A stretch of DNA of 64,000 bases from JACVRW01 sp963757815 (GTDB lineage Bacteria; Actinomycetota; Thermoleophilia; Solirubrobacterales; Thermoleophilaceae). The stretch lies in the NCBI GenBank assembly GCA_963757815.1, contig CAVWSN010000033.1:98512-162511 (forward strand). The letters run 5' to 3'. A model generated the notes under the pieces. It was given only the letters and a program-made list of their open reading frames with translations. It was not told the DNA's origin and searched no databases. Numbering within the stretch: position 1 is the stretch's first letter; each line of letters starts with the position of its first letter. Of the stretch, positions 7,899 to 16,654 are shown piece by piece. A program made the position numbers and the translations under genes.

Positions 7899-9299
7899 TC
7901 AGAACTGGAAGTAGATGAACGGGGCCACGCCCTGCTGGCCGACTGCCGCGTCGGCCGCCACGAGCAGCGCGCCAAAGCCGACTCCCTGCCAGGCCACCGG
8001 CCGCGCCACGAGCCACGCCTCGGCGCGCCGCCACCAGCCCTGTGGCAGCAGCTGCACGGCGACCGAGGCCACAACCAGGAACACCATAGGGAGCGTCACG
8101 AGCGGCGAGGGGCCGGACAGGCCCAGCCCGCCGAGGACCTCGAACGCGATGTCGAGGTTGGGCGCGCGGAAGAAGACCCAGGCGATGCAGACGACGTTGA
8201 AGGTCACGAACCAGGCGACCGGGGCCGGCAGGCGGAAGCCCGGGAGGTGCTCGCGCCCCCAGCGCTCGGCCGACAGCGCCCCGCCGTGGATGCCGCCCCA
8301 GAACACGAACGTCCAGGAGGCGCCGTGCCAGAGCCCGCCGAGGAGCATCGTGAGCATCAGGTTGCGGTAGGTCTTGGCGCTCCCCTTGCGGTTGCCGCCC
8401 AGCGGGATATAGAGGTAGTCGCGCAGCCAGCGCGAGAGCGTCATGTGCCAGCGTCGCCAGAAGTCCTGAAGCGAGAGCGCGAGGTACGGGCGGTTGAAGT
8501 TCTGGGGCAGCTGGTAGCCGAGCAGGAGCGCGAGCCCGATCGCCAGGTCGGTGTAGCCCGAGAAGTCGCAGTAGATCTGCGCCGCGAACGCGTAGAACGC
8601 GAGCAGGATCTCGCCTCCGGAATGCGCGGCGGGATCGTTGTAGACCGGATCCACCACCCGCCGCGCGAGCTCGTCCGCCACGACGGTCTTCTTCACGAGA
8701 CCGCCGGCGATCAGGAAGAGCGCCGGACCGGCGAGCACCTCCCGCGGGTCGCGGGGAGTACGCAGCTGCGGCAGCAGCTCGTTCGCGCGCACGATCGGCC
8801 CCGCGACGAGGTGCGGGAAGAACGCCTGCAGGATCGCCACGTCGCCGAGCGAGGCGGCGCGCGTTTCGCCGCGGTAGACGTCGACCACGTACGAGATCGC
8901 CTGGAAGGTGAAGAAGGAGATCCCGATCGGCAGCACGATCTGCACGATCGGCAGCGGCGAGCCGAGCCCGAAAGTGTCAAGAAAAGAGTTGACTTCGTCG
9001 ACGAAGAAGCCGAAGTACTTGAAGGTGCCCAAGAGCCCGAGGTCGAAAGCCACCGCAGCAATCAGCGCGCGCTTGCGCGTGACCTTCGAAGGTGACTGGG
9101 CGATGACCCGGGCGGCGACGGTGTTGACGACGCTGGACGCGATCAGCAGCAGGACCCAGCGCCAGTCCACCCAGCCATAGAAAACGTAGGAAGCCAGGAG
9201 GATGAACGGCCGCCATGCCCTCGGGTGAGGCATGAGCGCCCAGGAAACGATGAACACGACCACGAAGAAGGCCGCGAACTCGATCGTCGGGAAACTCAC
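7899..9299 (-). CDS. MBOAT-family O-acyltransferase (AlgI-like)
   Basis: 466 aa with a GTG start, polytopic. Conserved MBOAT blocks are present: NFNRPYLALSLQDFWRRWHM, LSRWLRDYLYIPLGGNRKG, and LGGLWHGASWTFVFWGGIHG, which carries the essential His. The segment IGISFFTFQAISYVVDVYRG is also typical of AlgI proteins. It should acylate (commonly acetylate) an exported polysaccharide or cell-wall glycan together with the SGNH protein encoded 3 bp downstream. The target glycan is not visible from this window, although secreted glycan-binding or glycan-cleaving proteins follow on the other strand. Confidence 0.92.
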   Translation of the reverse strand: MSFPTIEFAAFFVVVFIVSWALMPHPRAWRPFILLASYVFYGWVDWRWVLLLIASSVVNTVAARVIAQSPSKVTRKRALIAAVAFDLGLLGTFKYFGFFVDEVNSFLDTFGLGSPLPIVQIVLPIGISFFTFQAISYVVDVYRGETRAASLGDVAILQAFFPHLVAGPIVRANELLPQLRTPRDPREVLAGPALFLIAGGLVKKTVVADELARRVVDPVYNDPAAHSGGEILLAFYAFAAQIYCDFSGYTDLAIGLALLLGYQLPQNFNRPYLALSLQDFWRRWHMTLSRWLRDYLYIPLGGNRKGSAKTYRNLMLTMLLGGLWHGASWTFVFWGGIHGGALSAERWGREHLPGFRLPAPVAWFVTFNVVCIAWVFFRAPNLDIAFEVLGGLGLSGPSPLVTLPMVFLVVASVAVQLLPQGWWRRAEAWLVARPVAWQGVGFGALLVAADAAVGQQGVAPFIYFQF

Positions 9300-9404
9300 C
9301 GCGCTGATTCTGGCTGGCGCGGCGGCCGACCCAACCGTCCGCAGGGCTCGTGGCGATTGCCTCGATGATCCCGCGGGTGTCGTCGCTACTCTCAGCCGCC
9401 GGCC

Positions 9405-10343
9405 GTGACGACTCGCAAGCTCCTCATCTCCCTGCTCCTCGTGCTGCCCCTCGTGGCGGGCGCCTACGCCGCGCCCGCCGAGGCCGTCAAGGTCGGCCTG
9501 GGTGACCACGGCTCGCACCATCTCGGCGAGGACCGCTACCGGGCGCTGGGGCTCAAGCGCCTGCGGCTCGTCGTTCCGTGGAACGTCGCGCTGCGTTCGT
9601 CCGACCGCCGTCTGCTCGACGACTGGCTGGCGGGCGCGAAGGCGTACGGGGTGGAGCCGTTCGTCTCACTTGGCGCGGCCGGCAACTCGCGCTGTCCCAA
9701 GCGGCCGTGCGTGCTGCCGAGCGTGTCGAGCTTCGACAGGGCGTTCCGAGCGTTCCGCAAGCGCTGGCCCTGGGTCAAGGTGATCGGCGTCTGGAACGAG
9801 GCCAACCACCGCTCACAGCCGACCTTCAAGCGCCCCGATCGCGCCGCCCAGTTCTTCAACGTCGTAAGGAAGCGCTGCCGGGGCTGCACGGTCGTCGCCG
9901 CCGACGTGATCGACGACCGCAACATGGTGCGCTGGCTCGCCGACTTCAAGGAAGTGGCCCGCGGGCCGCGCATCTGGGGCCTCCACAACTACCGCGATGC
10001 GAATCCGCGCCGTGGCCAGCGCTACGGCGGCACCAAGGAGCTTCTCTCCGCCGTCCGCGGCAAGGTCTGGCTGACCGAGACCGGCGGCATCGTCAAGTTC
10101 GTGCTGCCGGACGGGCGCACGCTCTTCCCGCACAGCGAGAAGCGCGCGAACCTGGCGATCACGCGGGTGTTCAGGCTCGCCAAGCGCTACCGCTCCCGCA
10201 TCGACCGGCTCTACATCTACCACTGGCGCCAGAGCGACTCGAGGAGCCGCTTCGACGCCGGTCTCGTGCGCGCGAGCGGGGAGCCGCGGGCCAGTTACCA
10301 CACGCTGCGCCGCTGGCTTGCCACGCCTTGGTTCACGCCTTAG
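9405..10343 (+). CDS. Secreted glycoside hydrolase-like TIM-barrel protein
   Basis: 312 aa with a GTG start and a clear signal peptide (LLISLLLVLPLVAGAYAAPA). The likely catalytic acids of a clan-A-type barrel are the Glu in VIGVWNEANH near residue 131 and the Glu in VWLTETGGIVKF near 226. It is shorter than most GH5/GH39 enzymes and I cannot place it in a numbered family. It is divergent from the MBOAT gene, with a 105-bp gap that should hold both promoters. A role in glycan turnover is inferred. Confidence 0.72.
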   Translation: MTTRKLLISLLLVLPLVAGAYAAPAEAVKVGLGDHGSHHLGEDRYRALGLKRLRLVVPWNVALRSSDRRLLDDWLAGAKAYGVEPFVSLGAAGNSRCPKRPCVLPSVSSFDRAFRAFRKRWPWVKVIGVWNEANHRSQPTFKRPDRAAQFFNVVRKRCRGCTVVAADVIDDRNMVRWLADFKEVARGPRIWGLHNYRDANPRRGQRYGGTKELLSAVRGKVWLTETGGIVKFVLPDGRTLFPHSEKRANLAITRVFRLAKRYRSRIDRLYIYHWRQSDSRSRFDAGLVRASGEPRASYHTLRRWLATPWFTP

Positions 10344-10354
10344 GGTCCGCGTCC

Positions 10355-11281
10355 ATGACCCAGACGAGACGGACTCTCTCGGGGCTCGTGGTCATCGTGG
10401 CGCTTGCGCTGGCGCTCGCGCCCTCGGCCTCAGCCGCCGAGGCCAACTGCCCGGGCACATTCGAGGTGCTGCACAACGACCGGATCGGCAGCATGCAGCT
10501 GCCGGCCGGCCCGTACGTGATCACCGTCCTGGACACCCAGACGATGGGCTGCACAGAGGCGGCCCAGCTGCTCTCGCAATTCCTCGAGGACTGGGACGGA
10601 GAGCTGCCGCGGCCGTGGGTCGCGACCGCCTCGACGCGCACGTTCACCGCGGGCCGCGGGAGCACCGTCGGTTTCCGCCTCACCCCAGGCAGCCCGACGC
10701 CCCCGACGCCGCCGACACCCCCGCATCCCCCGTCGAGCCGCGTCTGCGCGGGCTACTTCACGGTGCTCCACAACGACCGCATCGGCAGCTTCACGATCCC
10801 CAAGGGTCGCTACCGGATCACCCTGCTCGGATATCGCGGGGTCACGTGCTCGCAGGCGTCCTCGCAGCTCGTGCAGTTCCTGCGGGACTTCGACGGCGTG
10901 CTGCCGGCGCCCTGGATCCTCGATCCCTCGACCGGCAGCTTCATGAAGGGCAGCCGCCACGTCGGGTTCCGCATCAAGCCCTACGTGCCTGACGGCGGCG
11001 GCTCGAGCGGGCGCCACCCGAGCGGCGGGGAGACCCGCTGCCCGACCTTCAGGGTCCAGCACAACGACACGATCGGCCTGCTGGCGCTGCCCAGGGGGAC
11101 CTACAACGTCTGGGTCCGCGGCGGCCTGAGCTGCGCGCGCTCCACCACGCTGTTCGCCGACTTCCTCCAGCTCCCGGCCGGGAACCTTCCGTCCCCTTGG
11201 CGGCTGAACGCGCAGACGGCGACCTTCACTCGCGGCAGCGGCGGCAACAAGCCCAGCTTCCGCGTCAAGCGAACCAGCTAG
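10355..11281 (+). CDS. Secreted protein with three tandem copies of an unnamed ~75-aa repeat
   Basis: 308 aa. A signal peptide ending in PSASAAEA is followed by three modules at about residues 31-110, 131-210 and 228-308. Each module runs Cys-Pro/Ala..F-x-V-x-H-N-D-x-I-G, then L/I-P-x-G-x-Y-x-I/V, a second Cys followed by a Leu/Phe-rich helix, LPxPW, and T/S-F-x-x-G..GFR. Modules one and two are joined by a Pro-Thr linker (PTPPTPPTPPHPP). Two Cys per module suggest one disulfide each. I do not recognise a named domain. It starts 11 bp after the glycosidase-like gene, so the two are probably an operon; a surface-binding role is possible but unproven. Confidence 0.78.
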   Translation: MTQTRRTLSGLVVIVALALALAPSASAAEANCPGTFEVLHNDRIGSMQLPAGPYVITVLDTQTMGCTEAAQLLSQFLEDWDGELPRPWVATASTRTFTAGRGSTVGFRLTPGSPTPPTPPTPPHPPSSRVCAGYFTVLHNDRIGSFTIPKGRYRITLLGYRGVTCSQASSQLVQFLRDFDGVLPAPWILDPSTGSFMKGSRHVGFRIKPYVPDGGGSSGRHPSGGETRCPTFRVQHNDTIGLLALPRGTYNVWVRGGLSCARSTTLFADFLQLPAGNLPSPWRLNAQTATFTRGSGGNKPSFRVKRTS

Positions 11282-11284
11282 GGA

Positions 11285-11641
11285 TCACGGCATCAAGGTG
11301 CGCAGGTGCTCGTCGAGCACCTCGCGCACCCAGCGCCGCTCATCCGGACTCGCCATCCGGTAGCGGCCGAGCAGCTCGCGCTGGTCGTCGAGCGGCAGCC
11401 CGCTGATCTCCCAGCGCACCGCCAGGCGCTCGAACAGGAACTCCGTGCGCCGCTGCCAGCGGTCCTCGGCGCTGGCGGCCGGCTTTGCGTCGAGCGCCTC
11501 GAGCTTCGCCCGCGTGCCGGCGCTCAGGTCGTCGCGCAGGCTGAGGACGTTGCCCTCGGCGTCCGAGTAGCCGGTGCTCGAGCGGGGAGCGGCCGGCCGC
11601 TCGCCCCCCTGCCTGGCCCGTCGCCGGCTGCGGCGCCCCAT
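11285..11641 (-). CDS. Small conserved hypothetical protein, basic N-terminus
   Basis: 118 aa, starting with an Arg-rich segment (MGRRSRRRARQGG) and continuing as a mostly helical, charged protein ending EVLDEHLRTLMP. There is no signal peptide or membrane segment. The region LAVRWEISGLPLDDQRELLG looks like a small helical bundle. It lies 44 bp downstream of the beta-propeller gene on the same strand. I do not recognise a family. Confidence 0.6.
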   Translation of the reverse strand: MGRRSRRRARQGGERPAAPRSSTGYSDAEGNVLSLRDDLSAGTRAKLEALDAKPAASAEDRWQRRTEFLFERLAVRWEISGLPLDDQRELLGRYRMASPDERRWVREVLDEHLRTLMP

Positions 11642-11685
11642 GTCAGCGGCTCCGCACGGCAGCGAGTAGGCGAAGGGGTCTCGTC

Positions 11686-12594
11686 TCAGCGATGGCGCGA
11701 GTCTTGCAGCCGCACGATGTCGTCCTCGTCGTCATCCGGGCGGCCGAAGCGCGCGTTCACTGCGTAGATGAAGTCCTTGAACGGCGCGATCGTGGTCGGC
11801 ACGTCCAGGCGCGAATCGGTGAGGACCCTGCGCACCTCGCCGCTGCGCTCATCGTCCTCGAGCTTGACCACCGCGATCTGGTTGTCCTGGTTCTGGACGA
11901 CGTAGAGCGTGTCGTCCTGACGGAGGATGCCGTCGCCGTTCGTGACCGCCTTGTCGAGCTTGATCTCGCGTGTGAACCCAGTGCGGCCGTTGACCCGGAA
12001 GAGCTGGCCGGTGTTGGTCTTGACGACGACGAGACGGTGACCGCCCTCCAGTGTGTCGATTCCGTTCACGTTGAAGCCATCCGTGAACTCGAGGTCGCCG
12101 GAGTACTTGACCCGCTGCGGCTCGGTCAGCTTGCCGTTACCGCGGATCCCGACGCGGTAGAGCTGCTCAACGAGCGAGTCTGTGAAGTAAGCGGCGTTGC
12201 GGGTGAGGACGACGTCGTTGACGAAGCCGGCGTCCGGGAGCGCGAAGGCCTTGACGTCTTCACCGGTCTTGGAGTCGTAGACGTAGATGGCCTTGGAGGG
12301 ACCGCCCGCCACGAACAGGCGGTCGAAGCGCGTGTCCACCTTCAGCCCGGTGTGGTTGCGCCCCGGGTGCGGGGGCACGAGCACGCTGCCCTCGCCCGTG
12401 CGGTAGGAGCCTCTGTAGACGGCCCCCATGGGGATCGAGCCGACGTAGAAGCTGTCTCCCTTTCCGCTCGCGATGCCCTCCGGACGGAACTCAACGGGAA
12501 GGGCGATCGAGCTCTGCGCGCCGGACCCGGCGGGGGCGGCGGGCACGAGCAGGGCAAGCACCAGAATCGTGATGGGAAGCGCCTTGCGAAGCAT
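11686..12594 (-). CDS. Secreted beta-propeller protein (SMP-30/NHL-like)
   Basis: 302 aa with an N-terminal signal peptide (LRKALPITILVLALLVPAAP). Repeating blades such as RPEGIASGKGDSFYVGSI, DTRFDRLFVAGGPSKAIYVY and NGDGILRQDDTLYVVQNQD indicate a six-bladed propeller of the SMP-30/gluconolactonase or NHL type. No metal-binding set is clear enough to argue for lactonase activity. The tail is acidic (PDDDEDDIVRLQ). It is divergent from the thioesterase gene. Confidence 0.78.
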   Translation of the reverse strand: MLRKALPITILVLALLVPAAPAGSGAQSSIALPVEFRPEGIASGKGDSFYVGSIPMGAVYRGSYRTGEGSVLVPPHPGRNHTGLKVDTRFDRLFVAGGPSKAIYVYDSKTGEDVKAFALPDAGFVNDVVLTRNAAYFTDSLVEQLYRVGIRGNGKLTEPQRVKYSGDLEFTDGFNVNGIDTLEGGHRLVVVKTNTGQLFRVNGRTGFTREIKLDKAVTNGDGILRQDDTLYVVQNQDNQIAVVKLEDDERSGEVRRVLTDSRLDVPTTIAPFKDFIYAVNARFGRPDDDEDDIVRLQDSRHR

Positions 12595-12686
12595 GCCTGG
12601 GGCTTACCCCGCCCTACTGACGCCAGAACGCGCGCGGAACGTCTTGGCGTGTTTGCGTCACCCCTCGCATAGCCTTGCCGGCCACG

Positions 12687-13469
12687 ATGGGCGACTTCGA
12701 GCGCGACACGGCGGTCAGGCCCCGCGGCGACGGCCATTTCGACTGCGAGATACGGCCCGACTGGTGGATCGCGGCGGGGCCCAACGGCGGCTACATCGGG
12801 GCGATCATGGTGCGCGCGCTGAGCTTCGATCCGGTGCTCGACTCACGGCCGCTGAGGTCGGTGACGATCCACTATCTCGGCCGGCCGAAGGCCGGGACGG
12901 CCGAGCTGCAGGTCGAGGCCGACCGCCATGGCCGCTCGGTCAGCTTCCTGCGCGCCCGGCTCGGGCAGGAGGGCCGCACGCTCGCCAGCGCCGCGGCCGT
13001 GTTCGCGAGCGACCGCCCCGGCGTCGAGCTCGACCGGGTCAGCCCACCAGAGGTCCCTTCGCCCGAGGAGATCGAGTCGCTCCCCGACGCCCCCGAGGGA
13101 CCGCCCTTCGCCCGCGAGCTCGAGTACCGGTCCGCGCTCGGTGGCCGGCTGTTCGGTGGCGCCGACGAGGCGCTGACCGGCGGCTGGTTGCGGTTCCGCG
13201 ACGAGCGCCCGCTCGATGCCGCCGCGCTCGTCGCGCTCTGCGATGCATGGTTTCCCGCGCTCTTCGCGGTGGTGGCGGAGCCGCTCCCCCTGCCGACGCT
13301 CGAGCTGACGGTGCATCTGCGCAATCGCCTGCCTCGCCCGGCCGACTGGACGCTCGGCCGTTACCGCACCCGCCTCGCCCGCGACGGCTTCCTCGAGGAG
13401 ACCGCCGAGATCTTCTCGCGCGACGGCGAACTGCTCGCCGAGTCGCGCCAGCTGGCACTCGCCGGTTAG
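12687..13469 (+). CDS. Acyl-CoA thioesterase family protein (double hotdog)
   Basis: 260 aa from the ATG at 12687; an in-frame TTG at 12675 is also possible. The N-terminal hotdog shows WWIAAGPNGGYIGAIMVRAL followed by RSVTIHYLGRPKAG, the typical helix and strand of TesB-like proteins. The second half contains LPTLELTVHLRNRLP and a closing strand EETAEIFSRDGELLAESRQL. It hydrolyses acyl-CoAs of unknown chain length. Its stop overlaps the end of the convergent YbjQ gene by 4 bp. Confidence 0.82.
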   Translation: MGDFERDTAVRPRGDGHFDCEIRPDWWIAAGPNGGYIGAIMVRALSFDPVLDSRPLRSVTIHYLGRPKAGTAELQVEADRHGRSVSFLRARLGQEGRTLASAAAVFASDRPGVELDRVSPPEVPSPEEIESLPDAPEGPPFARELEYRSALGGRLFGGADEALTGGWLRFRDERPLDAAALVALCDAWFPALFAVVAEPLPLPTLELTVHLRNRLPRPADWTLGRYRTRLARDGFLEETAEIFSRDGELLAESRQLALAG

Positions 13470-13795
13470 CCGGCGGCGTTCTTGGTGACCTTCACGGCCG
13501 TCCCGTAGGCGCAGATCTCGGTCCAGGTGCTGCCCAGCTCCGAGGTGTCGAAGCGAAAGGCGATCACGGCGTTCCCGCCCTTTGCCTCGGTCTCCTCGAC
13601 GAGTCGCTGGGTGGCGTGCTCGCGGCCCTCGGCGAGCATCTTGGTCATTCCCTTGAGCTCGCCGCCGACCAGCGACTTGAGCGAGGCGCCCACCTGCGAG
13701 CCGACGTTCCGGGAGCGCACGGTCAGGCCGAACACCTCGCCCAGCACCTCGTCGATGGTGTAGCCGGGCAGCTCGTTCATGGTGCTGATGATCAC
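13466..13795 (-). CDS. YbjQ/UPF0145 family protein
   Basis: 109 aa, the standard length for this family. Signatures are TMNELPGYTIDEVLGEVFGL, then RSRNVGSQVGASLKSLVGGE, EARGHATQRL-like helix text and the strand GGNAVIAFRFDTSEL. The family is thought to form pentameric beta-barrels; a heavy-metal or membrane-associated role has been suggested but is not settled. It is convergent with the thioesterase and divergent from the adenine deaminase. Confidence 0.88.
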   Translation of the reverse strand: MIISTMNELPGYTIDEVLGEVFGLTVRSRNVGSQVGASLKSLVGGELKGMTKMLAEGREHATQRLVEETEAKGGNAVIAFRFDTSELGSTWTEICAYGTAVKVTKNAAG

Positions 13796-13842
13796 GTGAC
13801 CTCCGTGGGTGGTTCGATCGGATTATGTGGTAGCAAGACCGC

Positions 13843-15566
13843 ATGACGCGCCCGCAGGCCAGCCCACGCGCGATCGCCGTCGCCCGCGGCGACGAGGCAG
13901 CCGACCTGCTCATCAGCGGTGGGCGCGTGTTCAGCCCCGCTAGGCGCGAGTTCGTTCGACACGGCGCTGGCGGTGGCCGACGGCGTCGTCGCCGGCTGGG
14001 GCGAGCGGGAGGCGCTGGAGGAGGTCGACGTGGCGGGCGCCGCGCTGACGCCGGCGTTCGTGGACGCCCACATGCACCTCGAGTCGACGAAGCTCTGGAT
14101 CGACGAGTTCGTGCGCGCGGTGCTCCCGCATGGGACGACCGCCGTGGCCGCGGACCCGCACGAGATCGCAAACGTCCTGGGCGTGCCGGGCATCGTGGCG
14201 CTCGTGGAGGCCGCCGCGCCGCTGCCGTTCACGTTCGGGGTCTATGCCTCCAGCTGCGTGCCGGCGTCTCAGTTCGAGAGCGCCGGCGCGGCTCTCGATG
14301 CGGGCGACGTGCGCGAGCTCATCGAGCGCCACGGCGCCCGCGGCGTGGCGGAGGTAATGAACTTCCCGGGCGTGATCGCCGGCGACCCGGAGATGTTGGC
14401 CCGCATCGCCGCGGCCGACGGGCGGCGCGTCGACGGTCACAGCCCTGGGGTGCTCGGCCGGGCGCTCGACGCGTACCTGGCCGCGGGGGTCGAGTCCGAC
14501 CACGAGTCGACCACCCTCGAGGAGGTGGTCGAGCGCCGGCGCAAGGGCATGTGGGTGTTCATCCGCCAGGGCTCCGCGAGCCAGAACCTCGAGACGCTCA
14601 TTCCCGATGTCATCGAGCACGGGACCGACCTGGCGGCCTTCTGCACCGACGACCGGGAACCGGACACGCTCCTGCGGCTCGGTCACATCAACGACTGCGC
14701 CCGGCTGGCGGTGGCCGCGGGGGTGCCCGAGGTCGATGCCCTCGTCTTGGCGAGCACCAACCCGGCTCGCTATCACGGCTTCCACCACCTCGGCGACCTG
14801 GGGCCGGGAAAGCAGGCCGACGTGCTCTGCTTCGACGAGCTCGGCTCCTGGCGGCCGGCGCGCGTCTGGCAGGCGGGCCGGCTGGTGGTCGAGGGCGGCG
14901 AGCCTGGTGCCCGGTGCCGTGCCCTCGGCGCCCGTTCCCGAGCTGATGCTCGGCACGGTCAGGGTCGGCGGCGTGCCGGCGCCCGAGCGGCTCGTGCTCT
15001 CCCACCCGGACGGGGCGCACGTGCGCGCCGTCGGCGTCGAGAGTCGCAGCATCACGACCCGCGACCGCCGGCTGACGCTCGGCGACCACAAGGCCGACCT
15101 TGCGCACGCGGCCGTGGTCGAGCGCCACCGTGCGAGCGGCCGCGTGGGCCTCGGCTACGCCACGGGCTTCGGGATCAAGCGGGGCGCGATGGCGTCGACG
15201 GTCGCCCACGACGCGCACAACTGCGTGACGGTCGGCGCGCTCGGCGCCGGCGGTGCGTCGGACATGGCCGCCGCCGTCGCGCGCCTGGCGGAGATCGGCG
15301 GAGGCCAGGTCGCTGTGCTCGAGGGGCGCGTGGTGGGCGAGGTGCCGCTACCGCTGGCCGGGCTGATGAGCGATCGCCCCGCCGCCGAGGTGGCGGAGCG
15401 GCTAGACGTGCTGAACGAGGCGGCCGCGACCGTGCTCGGCACGACGGTCGAGGAGCCGTTCATGCAGCTCTCCTTCCTCGCTCTCTCGGTGATACCGGAG
15501 CTCCGGCTGACCGACGGCGGCCTGGTGGACGTGGGCGCGTTTGCCTACGTCCCGGTCGAGGATTGA
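13843..15566 (+). CDS. ade: Adenine deaminase, with two apparent +1 frameshifts
   Basis: Converts adenine to hypoxanthine. The metal site is TPAFVDAHMHLES; HPGV-, FCTDDRE- and LASTNPARYHG-type blocks follow in order. The C-terminal domain has HKADLAHAAVVERHR and GLMSDRPAAEVAE. The length (about 574 aa) is normal if two extra bases are removed, near 13957 (reading ..EFV|DTALAV..) and near 14906 (..EGGEP|VPGAVPS..). With both removed the protein is continuous and all catalytic blocks are intact, so sequence error is more likely than decay. The next gene is convergent 23 bp away. Confidence 0.85.
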
Positions 15567-15589
15567 GAGGAGTCCGATGCGAGCTAGTC

Positions 15590-16654
15590 CTACCAGCGGC
15601 GCTCGTAACCCGTAACGAGCTGGTCCGCCGGGCGTCGCCACTCGGGCTCCACCTCGTACCGAGTCCGCATGTTGCGGTCGCGGAAGTACTTGATGGCCGG
15701 TCCGTACGTGAAGCGCGAGGCCCGCGCGGACATCTTCCCGAGCCGGTCCGCCTCCAGGAACGGCATGAACTTGTCGGGGAACCCCGGGCTCGTGCAGGCC
15801 ATGCAGATGCCGCCCACGTTCGGGCAGCCGCCGAGGCCGTTGACCCATCCGCGCACCGGGACGTTGCACTTGACGACCGGCCCGCGGCAGCCGATCTTGA
15901 CGAGGCAGCCCTGGCTCTCACCCGGCCGCTCGGCGAACTCACCCTGCTCCGCGAGCCCGGCGCGGTCGCAGCCCTCGTGGACCGTCCGCTCGAACAGCCA
16001 GCGCGGACGACCCTGGTCGTCCAGATCGATCTCCGGCGTCATGCCGGCGAGCTGGAGCACCAGGTACATCAGGGTCTCGGTGATGTTGTCCGGCTGAACC
16101 GGACAGCCCGGGAGGTTGACGATCGGATAGCCGAGGTGCGAGACGAAGTCGTGACCGAGGTAATCCCGCAGCCCCATCGCGCCCGTCGGGTTGTTCTTCA
16201 TCGCCGGGATCCCGCCGTAGGCCGCACAGGTCCCCACCGCCATAACGACCGCGGCGCGCGGGGCAAGCCGGTCGATCCACGAGCAGGTGGTGATGGGCTG
16301 CCCGCTCGCGGGATCGACGCCGAAGCCGGCCCAGTGCCCATCGCCGTTGATCTCCTCGTTCGGAACGGAACCTTCCAGCACGAGCAGGAACGGGTCCAGC
16401 TTGCCGGCCTCCGCGTCGTACCAGCTCTGAACGAAGTCCGCGCCCGTTTCGTAGGCGAGCAGCGGGTTGTAGAGGACGAGCGGGGGCATGCCCGGCATGG
16501 CGCCTCTCAACAGCTCCTCGAGCCGCGGGCTGGTCGCGGACGTCAGGGCAACCGAGTCACCGTCGCAGCCCAGCCCGCTCGTCATCCATACGACGTGCAC
16601 GGGCGTCCGCTCGGTCTGGGTCTGCCGCGGGCTGAACTCGGCCTGGACCCTCAT
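15590..16654 (-). CDS. hhyS: [NiFe]-hydrogenase small subunit, group 1h type (second copy)
   Basis: 354 aa, intact. The electron-relay subunit carrying three Fe-S clusters. The proximal-cluster motif is GLGCDGDS with Cys30 and Asp33: a Cys-x-x-Asp pair, the hallmark of group 1h (formerly group 5), in place of the usual Cys-x-x-Cys. Later ligand motifs are VGTCAAYGGIPAMKNNPTG, NLPGCPVQPDN, KIGCRGPVVKCNVPVRGW and GGCPNVGGICMACTSPGFP. There is no Tat signal, so it is cytosolic or attached to the inner face of the membrane. Its ATG overlaps the regulator stop (ATGA), so it is co-translated with the Crp-like gene and not with a large subunit. No large subunit accompanies this copy. Confidence 0.93.
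   Translation of the reverse strand: MRVQAEFSPRQTQTERTPVHVVWMTSGLGCDGDSVALTSATSPRLEELLRGAMPGMPPLVLYNPLLAYETGADFVQSWYDAEAGKLDPFLLVLEGSVPNEEINGDGHWAGFGVDPASGQPITTCSWIDRLAPRAAVVMAVGTCAAYGGIPAMKNNPTGAMGLRDYLGHDFVSHLGYPIVNLPGCPVQPDNITETLMYLVLQLAGMTPEIDLDDQGRPRWLFERTVHEGCDRAGLAEQGEFAERPGESQGCLVKIGCRGPVVKCNVPVRGWVNGLGGCPNVGGICMACTSPGFPDKFMPFLEADRLGKMSARASRFTYGPAIKYFRDRNMRTRYEVEPEWRRPADQLVTGYERRW

Noticed and set aside
12620..12650. ACGCCA..TGGCGT inverted repeat between the beta-propeller and thioesterase genes as an operator
   Set aside because: Six-base arms with a 19-bp spacer are expected by chance, and there is no adjacent regulator.
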